From: G965197555 sp965197555
Lineage (GTDB): Bacteria; Chloroflexota; Dehalococcoidia; Lucifugimonadales; UBA3495
DNA: 64,000 bases
Reading direction: 5' to 3'
NCBI GenBank assembly: GCA_965197555.1
Contig: OZ240213.1
Span: 2,108,001 to 2,172,000 of the forward strand
Of the stretch, positions 17,323 to 25,494 are shown piece by piece (within the stretch, counting starts at the first letter, position 1; each line of letters begins with the position of its first letter). The position numbers and the translations under genes are program-made. Below the pieces are notes generated by a model. That model did not search any database. It saw only the letters and a program-made list of their open reading frames with translations, and was not told the DNA's origin.

Positions 17323-17934
17323 CGGACACGGGCCCGCCGGATACCTCATCAACCGCCCGGGAGGCCCGACCGGAGAGCCCGGGCCCGGATTCGACTACCT
17401 GCTGGCCCGGAACGGAGTCTACATCCAGGACAGAACTGCCTGCCTGACGGCCAGGGTGCTGGTCGCCCCGGCGCACGTCAGAGGACTGGAACCCGCCAGC
17501 CCCAGCTGGAACTGCCCCAAGGCAGGATACCCAAGGCCCTATTCGCAACCGGGCTCAGATGGTTCCAAGACGACCCCCTCACGGAGCGCTTCTTCGCCGT
17601 CCGCTGGGACGGTGAATTCTACCGGCTGGACGCCCCCAACCAGACGGGGACCCGGACCGGCGTCCGGTACCAGCCAAAGCCGGGAATGGTGGCCGAGTTC
17701 CACTCCCACTGCAACATGCGGGCCTTCTTCTCCCACACCGACGACCTGGACGAGCAGGGACTTCGGATCTACGGCGTCGTGGGCAAGCTGGACACTCCCT
17801 GGCCCGAACTGAAGCTCAGGACAGGAGTCTACGGACACTTCGCCCACGCCGACTGGCAGGACGTGTTCGAAGGGCCCACCCCGGGAGTCCTCGTAGAGAC
17901 GGAGGACGGAAGGTGGACCCAATCCCAAGGATAG
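17225..17934 (+). CDS. PRTRC system protein A, JAMM protease, frame break
   Basis: Read in two frames. Frame 2 from GTG 17225 (start uncertain, overlapping protein B by 98 bases) gives FDYLLARNGVYIQDRTACLT and VLVAPAHVRGLEP. Frame 1 then gives QPQLELPQGRIPKALFATGL to the stop at 17934. One extra C in the CCC run near 17492 joins them as ...LEPRQPQLELPQGRIP. The JAMM/MPN metalloprotease motif is intact: VAEFHSHCNMRAFFSHTDD with H-S-H and S-x2-D. The likely role is cleavage of the ubiquitin-like protein from precursors or conjugates. Truly broken, or a base-call error. Confidence 0.8.
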
Positions 17935-18002
17935 GAGCCCGGAGAACAGTGGGCATCGCCCACCAGCCACAGGAGAAACCACCAAACGCGGAGACAACCG
18001 GA

Positions 18003-18871
18003 ATGGACTATCACCTGCGACCACTTAATCCAAACCCCAGCATCACAATCGTCGGCTGCGGCGGGACCGGCGGGTTCGTCGCCGAGTCCCTGTGCAGGCT
18101 CTTCACCGGCCGGGAGGCGGACATCGTGCTGGTGGACCACGACAGGGTCGAACCACACAACCTGCTCAGGCAGAACTTCACGGAGGAAAACCTGGGCGAA
18201 TACAAAAGCCAAGCGCTGGCCGAGAGGCTGACCCGGACCTACCGCAGGACCGTCGGGTACTCAACCCGGCCCTTCGAGAACATCTCCGCCGGTTCCTGGC
18301 AGGACACCTACCCAGGCATCAAAGGCCACGGCCAGTCCATGATCATAGGCTGCGTCGACAACGCCCGGGCCAGGAAGGAAATGGCCCAGAGCATCAGAAG
18401 ATACACCAACACCTGGCTGATAGACGCGGGAACGGGGACAACTGGGGACAAATACTGGTGGGCAACACCACCTTCACCGGGGACCTCGGCGGGAGCTTCC
18501 AGGACGGTCAATGCGTCCAGCTGCCGATCCCGACAGTCCAGAGCCCCGCCCTTCTCACCACCGCCCCAAAGACAAAGCCGGACATAGACTGCGCCGCAGC
18601 CTTGGACTTAACCGATCAGGACCCGGTCATCAACCAGATCATGGCATCCCTGGTCACCGCCGTAGTACGCAGAATGGCGGCCGGGACCTGCCCCTGGATG
18701 GCGCTCCGGGTGGACATGGACCTGGGCATCCTCACCCCCAGCTACGCGAACCCGGAGACAGTCTCAAAAATCACCGGAGTCCCGGTGGAAACCCTCGTAA
18801 GCGCCGACGCCAGGCCACAGGAAATGGACGACGGCCAATGGGACGAGGACGACGACGACGACGAGGAATAG
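18003..18871 (+). CDS. PRTRC system ThiF/E1-like protein, frame break
   Basis: Starts at ATG 18003. The nucleotide-binding glycine loop is ITIVGCGGTGGFVAESLCRL, followed by VLVDHDRVEPHNLLRQNF, the E1/ThiF signature. Frame 3 runs to about 18430 (NTWLIDAG), then frame 2 continues GNGDNWGQILVGNTTFTGDL through QCVQLPIP and CPWMALRVDMD to an acidic tail (WDEDDDDDEE). Adding one G to GGG near 18428 gives NTWLIDAGNGDNWG and one 289-residue protein. It would adenylate the C-terminus of the ubiquitin-like protein. Confidence 0.82.
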
Positions 18872-18963
18872 CCGGCATGCGGCGTCACCCAAACCGTGTA
18901 AAGCAACCTCGACACCGTATATAACACAAAGAACCGAGACCCCCAGCGCGGAGGACAGAAGAG

Positions 18964-19608
18964 ATGACGGACGAACAAAACCGGAGCCCGGAAGATAACC
19001 CGGAAGATAACCCGGAAGATAACCCGGAAGATAACCCGGAAGATAACCCGGAAGATAACCCGGACGAGACCATGGAAAATAGACCGGATGACTACCCAGG
19101 CGACTACCCGGACGACAGCCCCGACGACAGCCCCGACGACAGCCCGGACGAAACCGCCGAGCAGAACCCCGACGGCGCCAGTCAGGACAACGAGGAGCCC
19201 GGCGAGACCGCCGAGCAGGACCCCAGCGACCAACAAAACGCTGCGCCAGAGTCAAGCGATTCCGACATCAAGATCGTTCTCTCCATCAAGAACGGGCAGG
19301 CCATGATAGCAGCCCAGAGACCGGGCACCGACCCCATCATCGAGAGCTTCCAGGTCCCGGAGATCACCCTCCTCGCCCAGGAGGTCCCAGCCTTCATGGA
19401 AAGAGCCATAAGCCAGTGGGAAGAGAGCCCCCAGTACCCCAAACACGTGAAACCCAGGGCCCAGCCCCGGCAGACCCGCCGGACCCCGGCCCGGACCCAG
19501 CCTCCAGCCACGCCTGCGCCTGCACCTGCACCTGCGCCGGAGGCTGCACCTGCACCTGAGCCGGAGGCTCCACCACAACCCAGAACCATGAGCATGTTCG
19601 ATGAGTAG
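18964..19608 (+). CDS. Acidic repeat protein with folded core
   Basis: 214 aa. The N-terminus is a run of six NPED repeats, then DDSP repeats, highly acidic. A compact core follows (IKIVLSIKNGQAMIAAQRPG, IIESFQVPEITLLAQEVPAF). A Pro/Ala-rich linker leads to a C-terminal TMSMFDE, which resembles a clamp-binding tail. The acidic run might mimic DNA. It overlaps tmk by 8 bases. No family recognised. Confidence 0.6.
   Translation: MTDEQNRSPEDNPEDNPEDNPEDNPEDNPEDNPDETMENRPDDYPGDYPDDSPDDSPDDSPDETAEQNPDGASQDNEEPGETAEQDPSDQQNAAPESSDSDIKIVLSIKNGQAMIAAQRPGTDPIIESFQVPEITLLAQEVPAFMERAISQWEESPQYPKHVKPRAQPRQTRRTPARTQPPATPAPAPAPAPEAAPAPEPEAPPQPRTMSMFDE
18985..19056. repeat. Six 12-bp tandem repeats (NPED coding)
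   Basis: The unit is AACCCGGAAGAT (the first unit begins AG), six units in frame, followed by a variant unit and at about 19115-19150 by three copies of a different 12-bp unit, AGCCCCGACGAC. Copy number should vary between strains. Confidence 0.8.
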
Positions 19609-20293
19609 CTCCAGGACAGGACTCCTGATCGCCCTCGAAGGCGGGGAGGGATCGGGGAAGAGCACCCAGGCCGAGATGCTCCGAGACCGTCTCCTGGAAG
19701 AGAACATCCCCGCCGTCCTGGTGCACGAGCCAGGGACCACCAGCCTGGGACAGCACCTCAGGAGCTACCTGAAAAGCAAGCAGCCCATAACCAAGGAAGC
19801 CGAACTCCTCCTCTTCGAATCGTCCCGGGCCCAGCTGGTGACCCAGGAGATAAGACCGGCCCTAGGCGCCGGCTACACCGTCATATCCGACCGGTTCTCC
19901 GCGTCTTCCACCGCCTACCAGGGACACGGCCGGGGAATACCCCTCCAGCAAGTCGGGGCGCTCAACGAGTTCGCCACCGGCGGGCTCGAGCCCGACCTGA
20001 ACATCCTCCTGGACATCGAGCCCGGAACCGGGCTCCGTAGAGCCACCCCCCAGATGTCACTGCCAACCGGCGGACAGGAAGAGCCCCAAGGCCGGCAGGA
20101 AGAGGAAGGACAGAGAAGATTCGAAGACCAGCCCCAGGGATTTCACCGGAGAGTCCGGGAGGGGTACCTGAAGCTGGCCCAAGAGCACCCCGGACGGTGG
20201 CTGATCCTCGACGCCGCCCTGCCCCGAGAACAGATAGCCCAGCAGGTCTGGACAGCCGTGACAGAGAGGATTCGCCGCGGCGCCGGGCGGTAA
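19601..20293 (+). CDS. tmk: Thymidylate kinase
   Basis: 230 aa; phosphorylates dTMP to dTDP. The P-loop is EGGEGSGKSTQ (13-23), with DRFSASSTAYQG as the DR(Y/F) dTMP site. The usual LID is replaced by a Gln/Glu-rich stretch (about 160-180, TGGQEEPQGRQEEEGQ) before RRFEDQPQGFHRRVREGYL. Together with thyX and nrdJ it gives the replicon its own dTTP route. ATG 19601 lies within the end of the previous gene. Confidence 0.9.
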   Translation: MSSSRTGLLIALEGGEGSGKSTQAEMLRDRLLEENIPAVLVHEPGTTSLGQHLRSYLKSKQPITKEAELLLFESSRAQLVTQEIRPALGAGYTVISDRFSASSTAYQGHGRGIPLQQVGALNEFATGGLEPDLNILLDIEPGTGLRRATPQMSLPTGGQEEPQGRQEEEGQRRFEDQPQGFHRRVREGYLKLAQEHPGRWLILDAALPREQIAQQVWTAVTERIRRGAGR

Positions 20294-20384
20294 CCCGCTC
20301 AGCCCACCGGACGAAGAGGTTGATCCGGAGTCCAGAAAAACAACGCCACCCCAGAGAAGCCAGGGGAAAATTGAGTGAACCAAA

Positions 20385-20591
20385 ATGGAACAAGGACTGA
20401 AAATGGCGTTCCTATGCACCGCGACAGCGCTGGGGATCCTCATGATAGCCATCGCAATTTGGATCCAAAACAGGAGTCTGGAAGATGAGGAAGAGAAACA
20501 TTTCCAGCTCCTCTCAAGATTCAACTGGGGGGTGGCCGCCGCCCTCATCGGAGTGGTAACGGCGGCCCTCCTCCTGAAAGCAGGAGCATGA
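20385..20591 (+). CDS. Small membrane protein
   Basis: 68 aa with two predicted transmembrane helices (MAFLCTATALGILMIAIAIW and WGVAAALIGVVTAALLL) separated by an acidic loop (LEDEEEKH). No homology recognised. Confidence 0.6.
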   Translation: MEQGLKMAFLCTATALGILMIAIAIWIQNRSLEDEEEKHFQLLSRFNWGVAAALIGVVTAALLLKAGA

Positions 20592-20638
20592 CCCGCATGA
20601 ACTCCGCCCCCGGGCGGACAGGAAAGGAAAAACCAAAC

Positions 20639-21346
20639 ATGAGCAGAAACCAGCCCAGAACACCGCCGGACCGAAGCCGGTTCCTACACCCGCCCCCGGA
20701 CCTCCGGGCACCCCTCGAGGACCCGGAAACCCTCCGGTTGCTGGAGCAAGCCGAAGACCGGCTCCAGCAGTTCCTCCCCTCCCAGACGGACTCCCACCGG
20801 CGCAACCAACTCATCTGGACCGAGGCCCAGGCCTCCTCCCACATCGAGGAAGAATACGGCCAAGGCCAGATCACCAGGCACCACCAGGCACTGACCGCCT
20901 ACCTCCAGAAACCCCTGGGAGCACAGACCCTTCTCCAAATGCACCGCACGATGATGGCCGGCCAGCTCCACGCCCAGCCCGGACGGTACCGGAGCATCGG
21001 AATCCTGATCGGACAGTACCAACCCCCCAGACACCCCTACATCCCAGGCCTCATGGACGAGCTCTACCACTACATCCAGAACAGCCAGGACAGGCCCATC
21101 GTCAAGGCAGCGTGGTCCCACATCCAGTTCGAGACCATCCATCCCTTCGCCGACGGAAACGGCCGCACCGGAAGGGCCATCATCAACCGGATACTCGACT
21201 CTCCCCTACCCCTGAGCGTTCACATCCTAAACCACCGCCAAGCCTACTACCGGCTTCTGGGCGACGGGAGCTGGGGAGATTACCTCGCCTGGTTCATAAG
21301 AGGAATCAGCGAGCAATGCCTGGACCAAGAGGGACCGCAACAATGA
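20639..21346 (+). CDS. Fic-domain AMP transferase-like protein
   Basis: 235 aa. The Fic core HPFADGNGRTGR carries the complete HxFx(D/E)GNGRxxR motif, so AMPylation of a target hydroxyl is the expected activity. An N-terminal inhibitory-helix-like segment, EAQASSHIEEEYG, corresponds to (S/T)xxxE(G/N) with Glu in place of Gly. ATG 20639 is chosen for the AGGAAAGGA site 11 bases upstream; ATG 20588 has poorly spaced ribosome-site bases. The target is unknown; Fic proteins on plasmids act as toxins or signalling modifiers. Confidence 0.85.
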   Translation: MSRNQPRTPPDRSRFLHPPPDLRAPLEDPETLRLLEQAEDRLQQFLPSQTDSHRRNQLIWTEAQASSHIEEEYGQGQITRHHQALTAYLQKPLGAQTLLQMHRTMMAGQLHAQPGRYRSIGILIGQYQPPRHPYIPGLMDELYHYIQNSQDRPIVKAAWSHIQFETIHPFADGNGRTGRAIINRILDSPLPLSVHILNHRQAYYRLLGDGSWGDYLAWFIRGISEQCLDQEGPQQ

Positions 21347-21479
21347 CCCAAACTCCCAGCCAAGGGCCCCAGAAACACATCCTGCCCCACGGCTGGAATT
21401 GAAAATTGACAAAACAAAGGACCCGGAACCTGTGAAACAATCGTAGCGCAGGCAAATCCGGCTACAAACGGCGGTAACC

Positions 21480-23042
21480 ATGAATAGCAGAGCCCGGAAG
21501 ACCACGCTCGTCCTCCTGCCCCTCCTGATCGCCCTCGCCATCCTCCTCCAACCAGCCTGCGGCAACGGCGCCATCCAGGAGGTTGCGCCGACCATCCCCG
21601 GCGCAACCTCACTCCCAACCCAGACCGCTCCACCACCGGCCCAGACCGAATACCCGGCCACCACGCCGGAAACGGAGACACCGGCAACCAAACCCGCATC
21701 CGAGACACCTGCAGCAAAGCCCACCGCTGCAACGCCGGCAACCAGGGCAGCGGCAGTTGGGCCGCCGCCGGACACCGAGCCAACCCCGACGGCGCTCTCA
21801 GAAATCAAGGGACCGCCGGGAGAAGCCCGCCTCGAGGACCCCAGAATAGACAGGAAACCCAGCAGCCTGGGTACGTCGGCGGCAGACGCTGCCCCGGACC
21901 GGCATACGGCGGGAGAAGCGGACGTCTCCGGAGGAAGAAGCAAGGGGAAACCAGGCTCCAGCAGGAGACACCCCCTCCCAGAACCCCCCGCCCTCAAGGC
22001 CGGGGAGATAGACGACAACAGGACGTGGCGCGAGTACCTGGACTTCCTGGACCGGTACCAGGGCCCCGGGGTCCACCGGACCAACGTCTCCGAACGATAC
22101 ACCGTCACCGTCCGGGACCAACGGGGAAGGCCGGTACCCAACGCCCTGGTCACAATCTCAGCCAACGGGCGAGAAGTCTTCCAGGCCCGGACCTACGCCG
22201 ACGGGAGAACGTTATTCTTCCCCCGGGGCCAAGAAGAGGACTGGGAACAGGACCGGAACGTCAACACCTACATCGTCTCCGCCAAAGCCCAGAGCTACCG
22301 GCGCACCCGGGAGTTCACCCGGAACGAAGACTCAAATTGGGAACTCACCCTTCACACCGGACCGCTGCGAGAGCAGCGGGTCCCACTGGACGTGCTCTTC
22401 CTCCTCGATTCCACCGGAAGCATGTCGGACGAGATCGATAAGATCAAGGAAACACTTCTCTCCATCGCCCGGCAGGTCTCAGACCTCCCGGCCCGCCCCG
22501 AGCTCCGGTTCGGCCTGGTCAGCTACCGGGACCGGGAGGACCTGTACGTCACCCGGCTCTATGACTTTGACTCCAACGTCCGCCGGTTCTCCCACACCAT
22601 CCGGAGAGTCACAGCCGACGGCGGAGGAGACTATCCCGAGTCCCTGAACGAAGCCCTGCACGTCGCGGTCAACCAGCCCGACTGGCGGCCGGACCGCGGA
22701 GTCCGGCTCATCTTCCTCCTGGCCGACGCCCCGCCCCACCTGGACTACGACCAGGACCATGACTACGCAAAGGAAATGGTCCAAGCACGCCGCAGGGGCA
22801 TCAAGGTCTTCCCCGTCGCCTCCAGCGGGCTGGACGCCCAGGGGGAATACGTCATGCGGCAGATAGCCCAGCAGACAATGGGACGCTTCATCTTCATCCT
22901 GTACGAAACCGGCCCGCAGGGAGAGTTGGAAACGCCCCACGACGTCGGCGACTTCACCATAAACCGGCTGGACAGCCTCATCGTCCGGCTCATCCAGGAG
23001 GAGCTCGGCGAGCTCGGACGCCGGACCGGCGGGCAAGAATGA
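21480..23042 (+). CDS. VWA-domain secreted or lipoprotein
   Basis: 520 aa. A signal peptide (about 10-26) ends LLQPAC with Cys27 as a non-canonical lipobox. A Pro/Thr/Ala-rich stalk (30-170) is followed by a short beta domain (YTVTVRDQRGRPVPNALVTI, carboxypeptidase-regulatory-like) and a VWA domain (about 301-510) with MIDAS DSTGSMS at 310-316. Such proteins bind partners via Mg2+ outside the cell. It overlaps the next gene by 4 bases, so the two are co-translated. Confidence 0.8.
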   Translation: MNSRARKTTLVLLPLLIALAILLQPACGNGAIQEVAPTIPGATSLPTQTAPPPAQTEYPATTPETETPATKPASETPAAKPTAATPATRAAAVGPPPDTEPTPTALSEIKGPPGEARLEDPRIDRKPSSLGTSAADAAPDRHTAGEADVSGGRSKGKPGSSRRHPLPEPPALKAGEIDDNRTWREYLDFLDRYQGPGVHRTNVSERYTVTVRDQRGRPVPNALVTISANGREVFQARTYADGRTLFFPRGQEEDWEQDRNVNTYIVSAKAQSYRRTREFTRNEDSNWELTLHTGPLREQRVPLDVLFLLDSTGSMSDEIDKIKETLLSIARQVSDLPARPELRFGLVSYRDREDLYVTRLYDFDSNVRRFSHTIRRVTADGGGDYPESLNEALHVAVNQPDWRPDRGVRLIFLLADAPPHLDYDQDHDYAKEMVQARRRGIKVFPVASSGLDAQGEYVMRQIAQQTMGRFIFILYETGPQGELETPHDVGDFTINRLDSLIVRLIQEELGELGRRTGGQE

Positions 23043-23731
23043 TGGAACAGGAGATCCTGGACATGCTGGAATGGCCCGCCACCCCCAGCCAGGGCAGATT
23101 GGCCAGGGCGGCCCGGGTCCTGAACCAGAACAAACGGAAGAGGCCTCAAAACCCCTCGGAAAGAGCAGACATCCGGCTCGCCGCCGACATTGCCGCCCTC
23201 GCCGAGTACTACGACGCCCAGGAATACCAGGAGTGGGCCACCAGGACCTTCATTGAAGAGTGCGACCGGAAAGAGTGCGACCGGGAAGAGTGCGACCGCC
23301 GCCCGGACGACGCCGCGGTGCTGGAGACAATGGCGGCAATAGCCCATAGGGGAGACACGGAGGCCACGATGGGCCTGGCCCTCGCCAGCCGGCGCCACGC
23401 CCCCTCGTCCCGGACCGTGGCCTACGGTTTCGCCAAGCTGCACCGCAGCCCCGACTGGATGGGGTTCTGCCTCGCCCTGCCAAGGGTCCAGGGACTCACC
23501 GTCCTCGTTACAGAGTCCCTCGAAAGAAGCAAAACTCCCGGCATGGTGCTGGCCCTCCCGCCGGAGAACGTCCCCAGGCCGGTGGGAGCCAGGACATTCC
23601 CCGCCGGCGAGGCCAGGATCCTCCGGCAGGTCCTGAGATGGCACGGCGCCGAAAACTGCTCCTGGATAACCCGGGAGCCCAAAACCAGCGGGAAGAAACA
23701 GCAGCCGGAACCCGCCGGGACAACCAGATAG
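23039..23731 (+). CDS. Hypothetical protein, paralogue of the gene at 37462
   Basis: 230 aa. It shares with the 37462 protein an N-terminal EILDMLEWPATPSQGRL, a central IAHRGDTEATMG, YGFAKLHRSPDWMGF and a C-terminal FPAGEARILRQVLRWHGAE. It contains a small in-frame duplication (CDRKECDREECDRR at about 80). Unknown function. Confidence 0.65.
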   Translation: MMEQEILDMLEWPATPSQGRLARAARVLNQNKRKRPQNPSERADIRLAADIAALAEYYDAQEYQEWATRTFIEECDRKECDREECDRRPDDAAVLETMAAIAHRGDTEATMGLALASRRHAPSSRTVAYGFAKLHRSPDWMGFCLALPRVQGLTVLVTESLERSKTPGMVLALPPENVPRPVGARTFPAGEARILRQVLRWHGAENCSWITREPKTSGKKQQPEPAGTTR

Positions 23732-23776
23732 AGGACCCGCCCCGCCCACATCCTTCAAGGAAGACCGAGCAGACAC

Positions 23777-24169
23777 ATGAGAATCGAATACCGGTACGGA
23801 CCCGCCCACCCCGGCGCCAGCCCCAGGACGACCTGCCCCACCCGGGACGAGGCGGTCCTACAGGCGCTGAACGCCCCGGCCCATAACGGACCGCCACCGA
23901 CGGTCGAGGTGATCACCTACGCCCCCCGGAGGGTTGAAACGGAGCAGCTCAACCCGCTCGAGCGCCTGCTCGAAACCCTCGACGAGGAATACGGAGACCC
24001 CACCGGCTGCGCGAAGACCGAGCCAACCCCGGAGATGAAACAGGCGGAGCAGGAATTCGTCAACGCGGTCGTAGCCAAATACCGCCCCAACCGGCTGAGA
24101 CCGGTGATGAGCGAAGAGATCGACGTGGCCCGTTGGACCGCCGGGAGAGAAAGAGGAGCCGCACAATGA
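23777..24169 (+). CDS. Hypothetical protein
   Basis: 130 aa, MRIEYRYGPAHPGASPRTTC start, with a helical C-terminal half (EMKQAEQEFVNAVVAKYRP). No domain recognised. The stop overlaps the next ATG. Confidence 0.55.
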   Translation: MRIEYRYGPAHPGASPRTTCPTRDEAVLQALNAPAHNGPPPTVEVITYAPRRVETEQLNPLERLLETLDEEYGDPTGCAKTEPTPEMKQAEQEFVNAVVAKYRPNRLRPVMSEEIDVARWTAGRERGAAQ

Positions 24170-24480
24170 GTTCCTCCGTAGCCATGCACTCGATGGGCAG
24201 GGCCGGGGAGCTTCTACTCCGAAGTCCCATCACCTTCCTGATCAACCAGGAGGGAAGCCAGACAACCATAGCCGTGCCCGAATTCGAGATCATCGTCCAA
24301 GCCAGCACCGAACCGGAGGCCATCGCAGACGCCCACGACCGGCTGAAGGACCTCTACGAAGACCTGGCAGCCCAGGACGAAAGCGCCCTGAGCGACACGC
24401 CCCTTAGGTGGAAGAGAGTCCTGGACAGCCTGGTCGTACTCCACACCATCTCCGGACCGGCGCAGAGGACAGGACCCTGA
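24166..24480 (+). CDS. Small hypothetical protein, HicB-like shape
   Basis: 104 aa from ATG 24166 (ATGA overlap). The order of strands and helix (FLINQEGSQTTIAVPEFEII, then EAIADAHDRLKDLYEDLAA) resembles a HicB-type partial RNase H fold. No adjacent HicA toxin is seen, so this is only a structural impression. Confidence 0.5.
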   Translation: MSSSVAMHSMGRAGELLLRSPITFLINQEGSQTTIAVPEFEIIVQASTEPEAIADAHDRLKDLYEDLAAQDESALSDTPLRWKRVLDSLVVLHTISGPAQRTGP

Positions 24481-24537
24481 GCTACTCCAGCGCAGAAGCG
24501 GACCGGACGAGACAGGCCAATCCACATGCCAAGCCGG

Positions 24538-24574
24538 GGGCGGGCCGGGGTAGGTCGTCCGACCCGGCCCGCCC
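24538..24574 (+). terminator. Perfect 12-bp GC hairpin
   Basis: GGGCGGGCCGGG (24538-24549) pairs with CCCGGCCCGCCC (24563-24574); no T-tract. Likely separates the upstream genes from rnhA. Confidence 0.55.
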
Positions 24575-24604
24575 GGAAGCAAGACGGAACAGGAGAGACC
24601 TGAT

Positions 24605-25360
24605 ATGACCGACCTGATCGAGATCCACACCAACGGAGCCTGCCTGGACAACCCGGGCCCCGGCGGTTACGCCGCCGTCATCGTCATCGGCCAAGAGCGC
24701 CACCAGGCCGTGGGAGGAAACCACAGCACCACCAGCAACCGGATGGAAATCACCGCGGCAATCGAAGGACTCAAGCTCCTGGACTCGATGGGAATAGAGG
24801 CCGATGTCCCGGTCAAGATATACTCCGACTCCGAGTACCTGATCAACGCCTTCAACCACGGCTGGCTGCCCAACTGGCGCAGCAACGGATGGCGCACCGC
24901 CAAGGGGCGTTCCGTCCTAAACCAGGACCTCTGGCTCGAAATCCTGGAGACGGCCGCAACACGGCAGGTCGAGTTCCAATGGGTCAGGGGCCAAAGCGAG
25001 GGCCCGATGAGCACTCTCTGCAGCCAGCTTGCCAACGGCCAAGCGAAACTCGCGGCACAACAGGAAGATTCCCAGCCCAGCGAGCCCGGCGAAGCGCCCG
25101 AACCGGCGGAAGAACCGGCGGAAGAGCCAACCACCGGACCGGCGGAAACAGGTCCACAGCCCCAGGGATGGCCCGATTACCTCGACCTCCTGAGGGAAGC
25201 GGCCGAAGAGACCGTGGAATTTGCGGCCAAGCAAATGGACCTGGGACGCGAACCAACGTCCAGCCTGGCCCTCGCCCAAGCGCAATCGGCCCTCTACCAG
25301 GGAGCCGCAACCCACTACCTGGCCCTGCAGAGCCTCCGAACCTCAGCCCGGCAACACTGA
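24605..25360 (+). CDS. rnhA: RNase HI-like protein lacking two catalytic acids
   Basis: 251 aa. The RNase HI fold is clear: IEIHTNGACLDNPGPGGYAA, TTSNRMEITAAIEGLKLL, VKIYSDSEYLINAFNHGW and RTAKGRSVLNQDLWLEI. The usual catalytic Asp10 is Asn10, and the last Asp (normally CDELA) is Ser140 in LCSQLANGQA; Glu48 and the Asp of YSDSEY remain. It probably binds RNA-DNA hybrids but cleaves poorly or not at all. A Pro/Glu linker and a 70-residue helical C-terminal domain are extra. Confidence 0.85.
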   Translation: MTDLIEIHTNGACLDNPGPGGYAAVIVIGQERHQAVGGNHSTTSNRMEITAAIEGLKLLDSMGIEADVPVKIYSDSEYLINAFNHGWLPNWRSNGWRTAKGRSVLNQDLWLEILETAATRQVEFQWVRGQSEGPMSTLCSQLANGQAKLAAQQEDSQPSEPGEAPEPAEEPAEEPTTGPAETGPQPQGWPDYLDLLREAAEETVEFAAKQMDLGREPTSSLALAQAQSALYQGAATHYLALQSLRTSARQH

Positions 25361-25400
25361 AACCAGCGCTCCCCCCGAAAGAGGAGCGCAGTCACAACAA

Positions 25401-25434
25401 GGCCCCGGCCCGGAGAAACCCGGACGCCGGGGCC
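25401..25434 (+). terminator. Terminator between rnhA and ardC-like gene
   Basis: GGCCCCGG (25401-25408) pairs with CCGGGGCC (25427-25434), followed by TTTACTTGTTT. Confidence 0.7.
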
Positions 25435-25494
25435 TTTACTTGTTTCCGCAAAAAGCCCGCAGACAACTCAACCAGATGGAGCATCTCCCCGCCA

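Noticed and set aside
18985..19150. CRISPR-like array
   Set aside because: The 12-bp repeats have no spacers and are in frame, encoding NPED/DDSP repeats.
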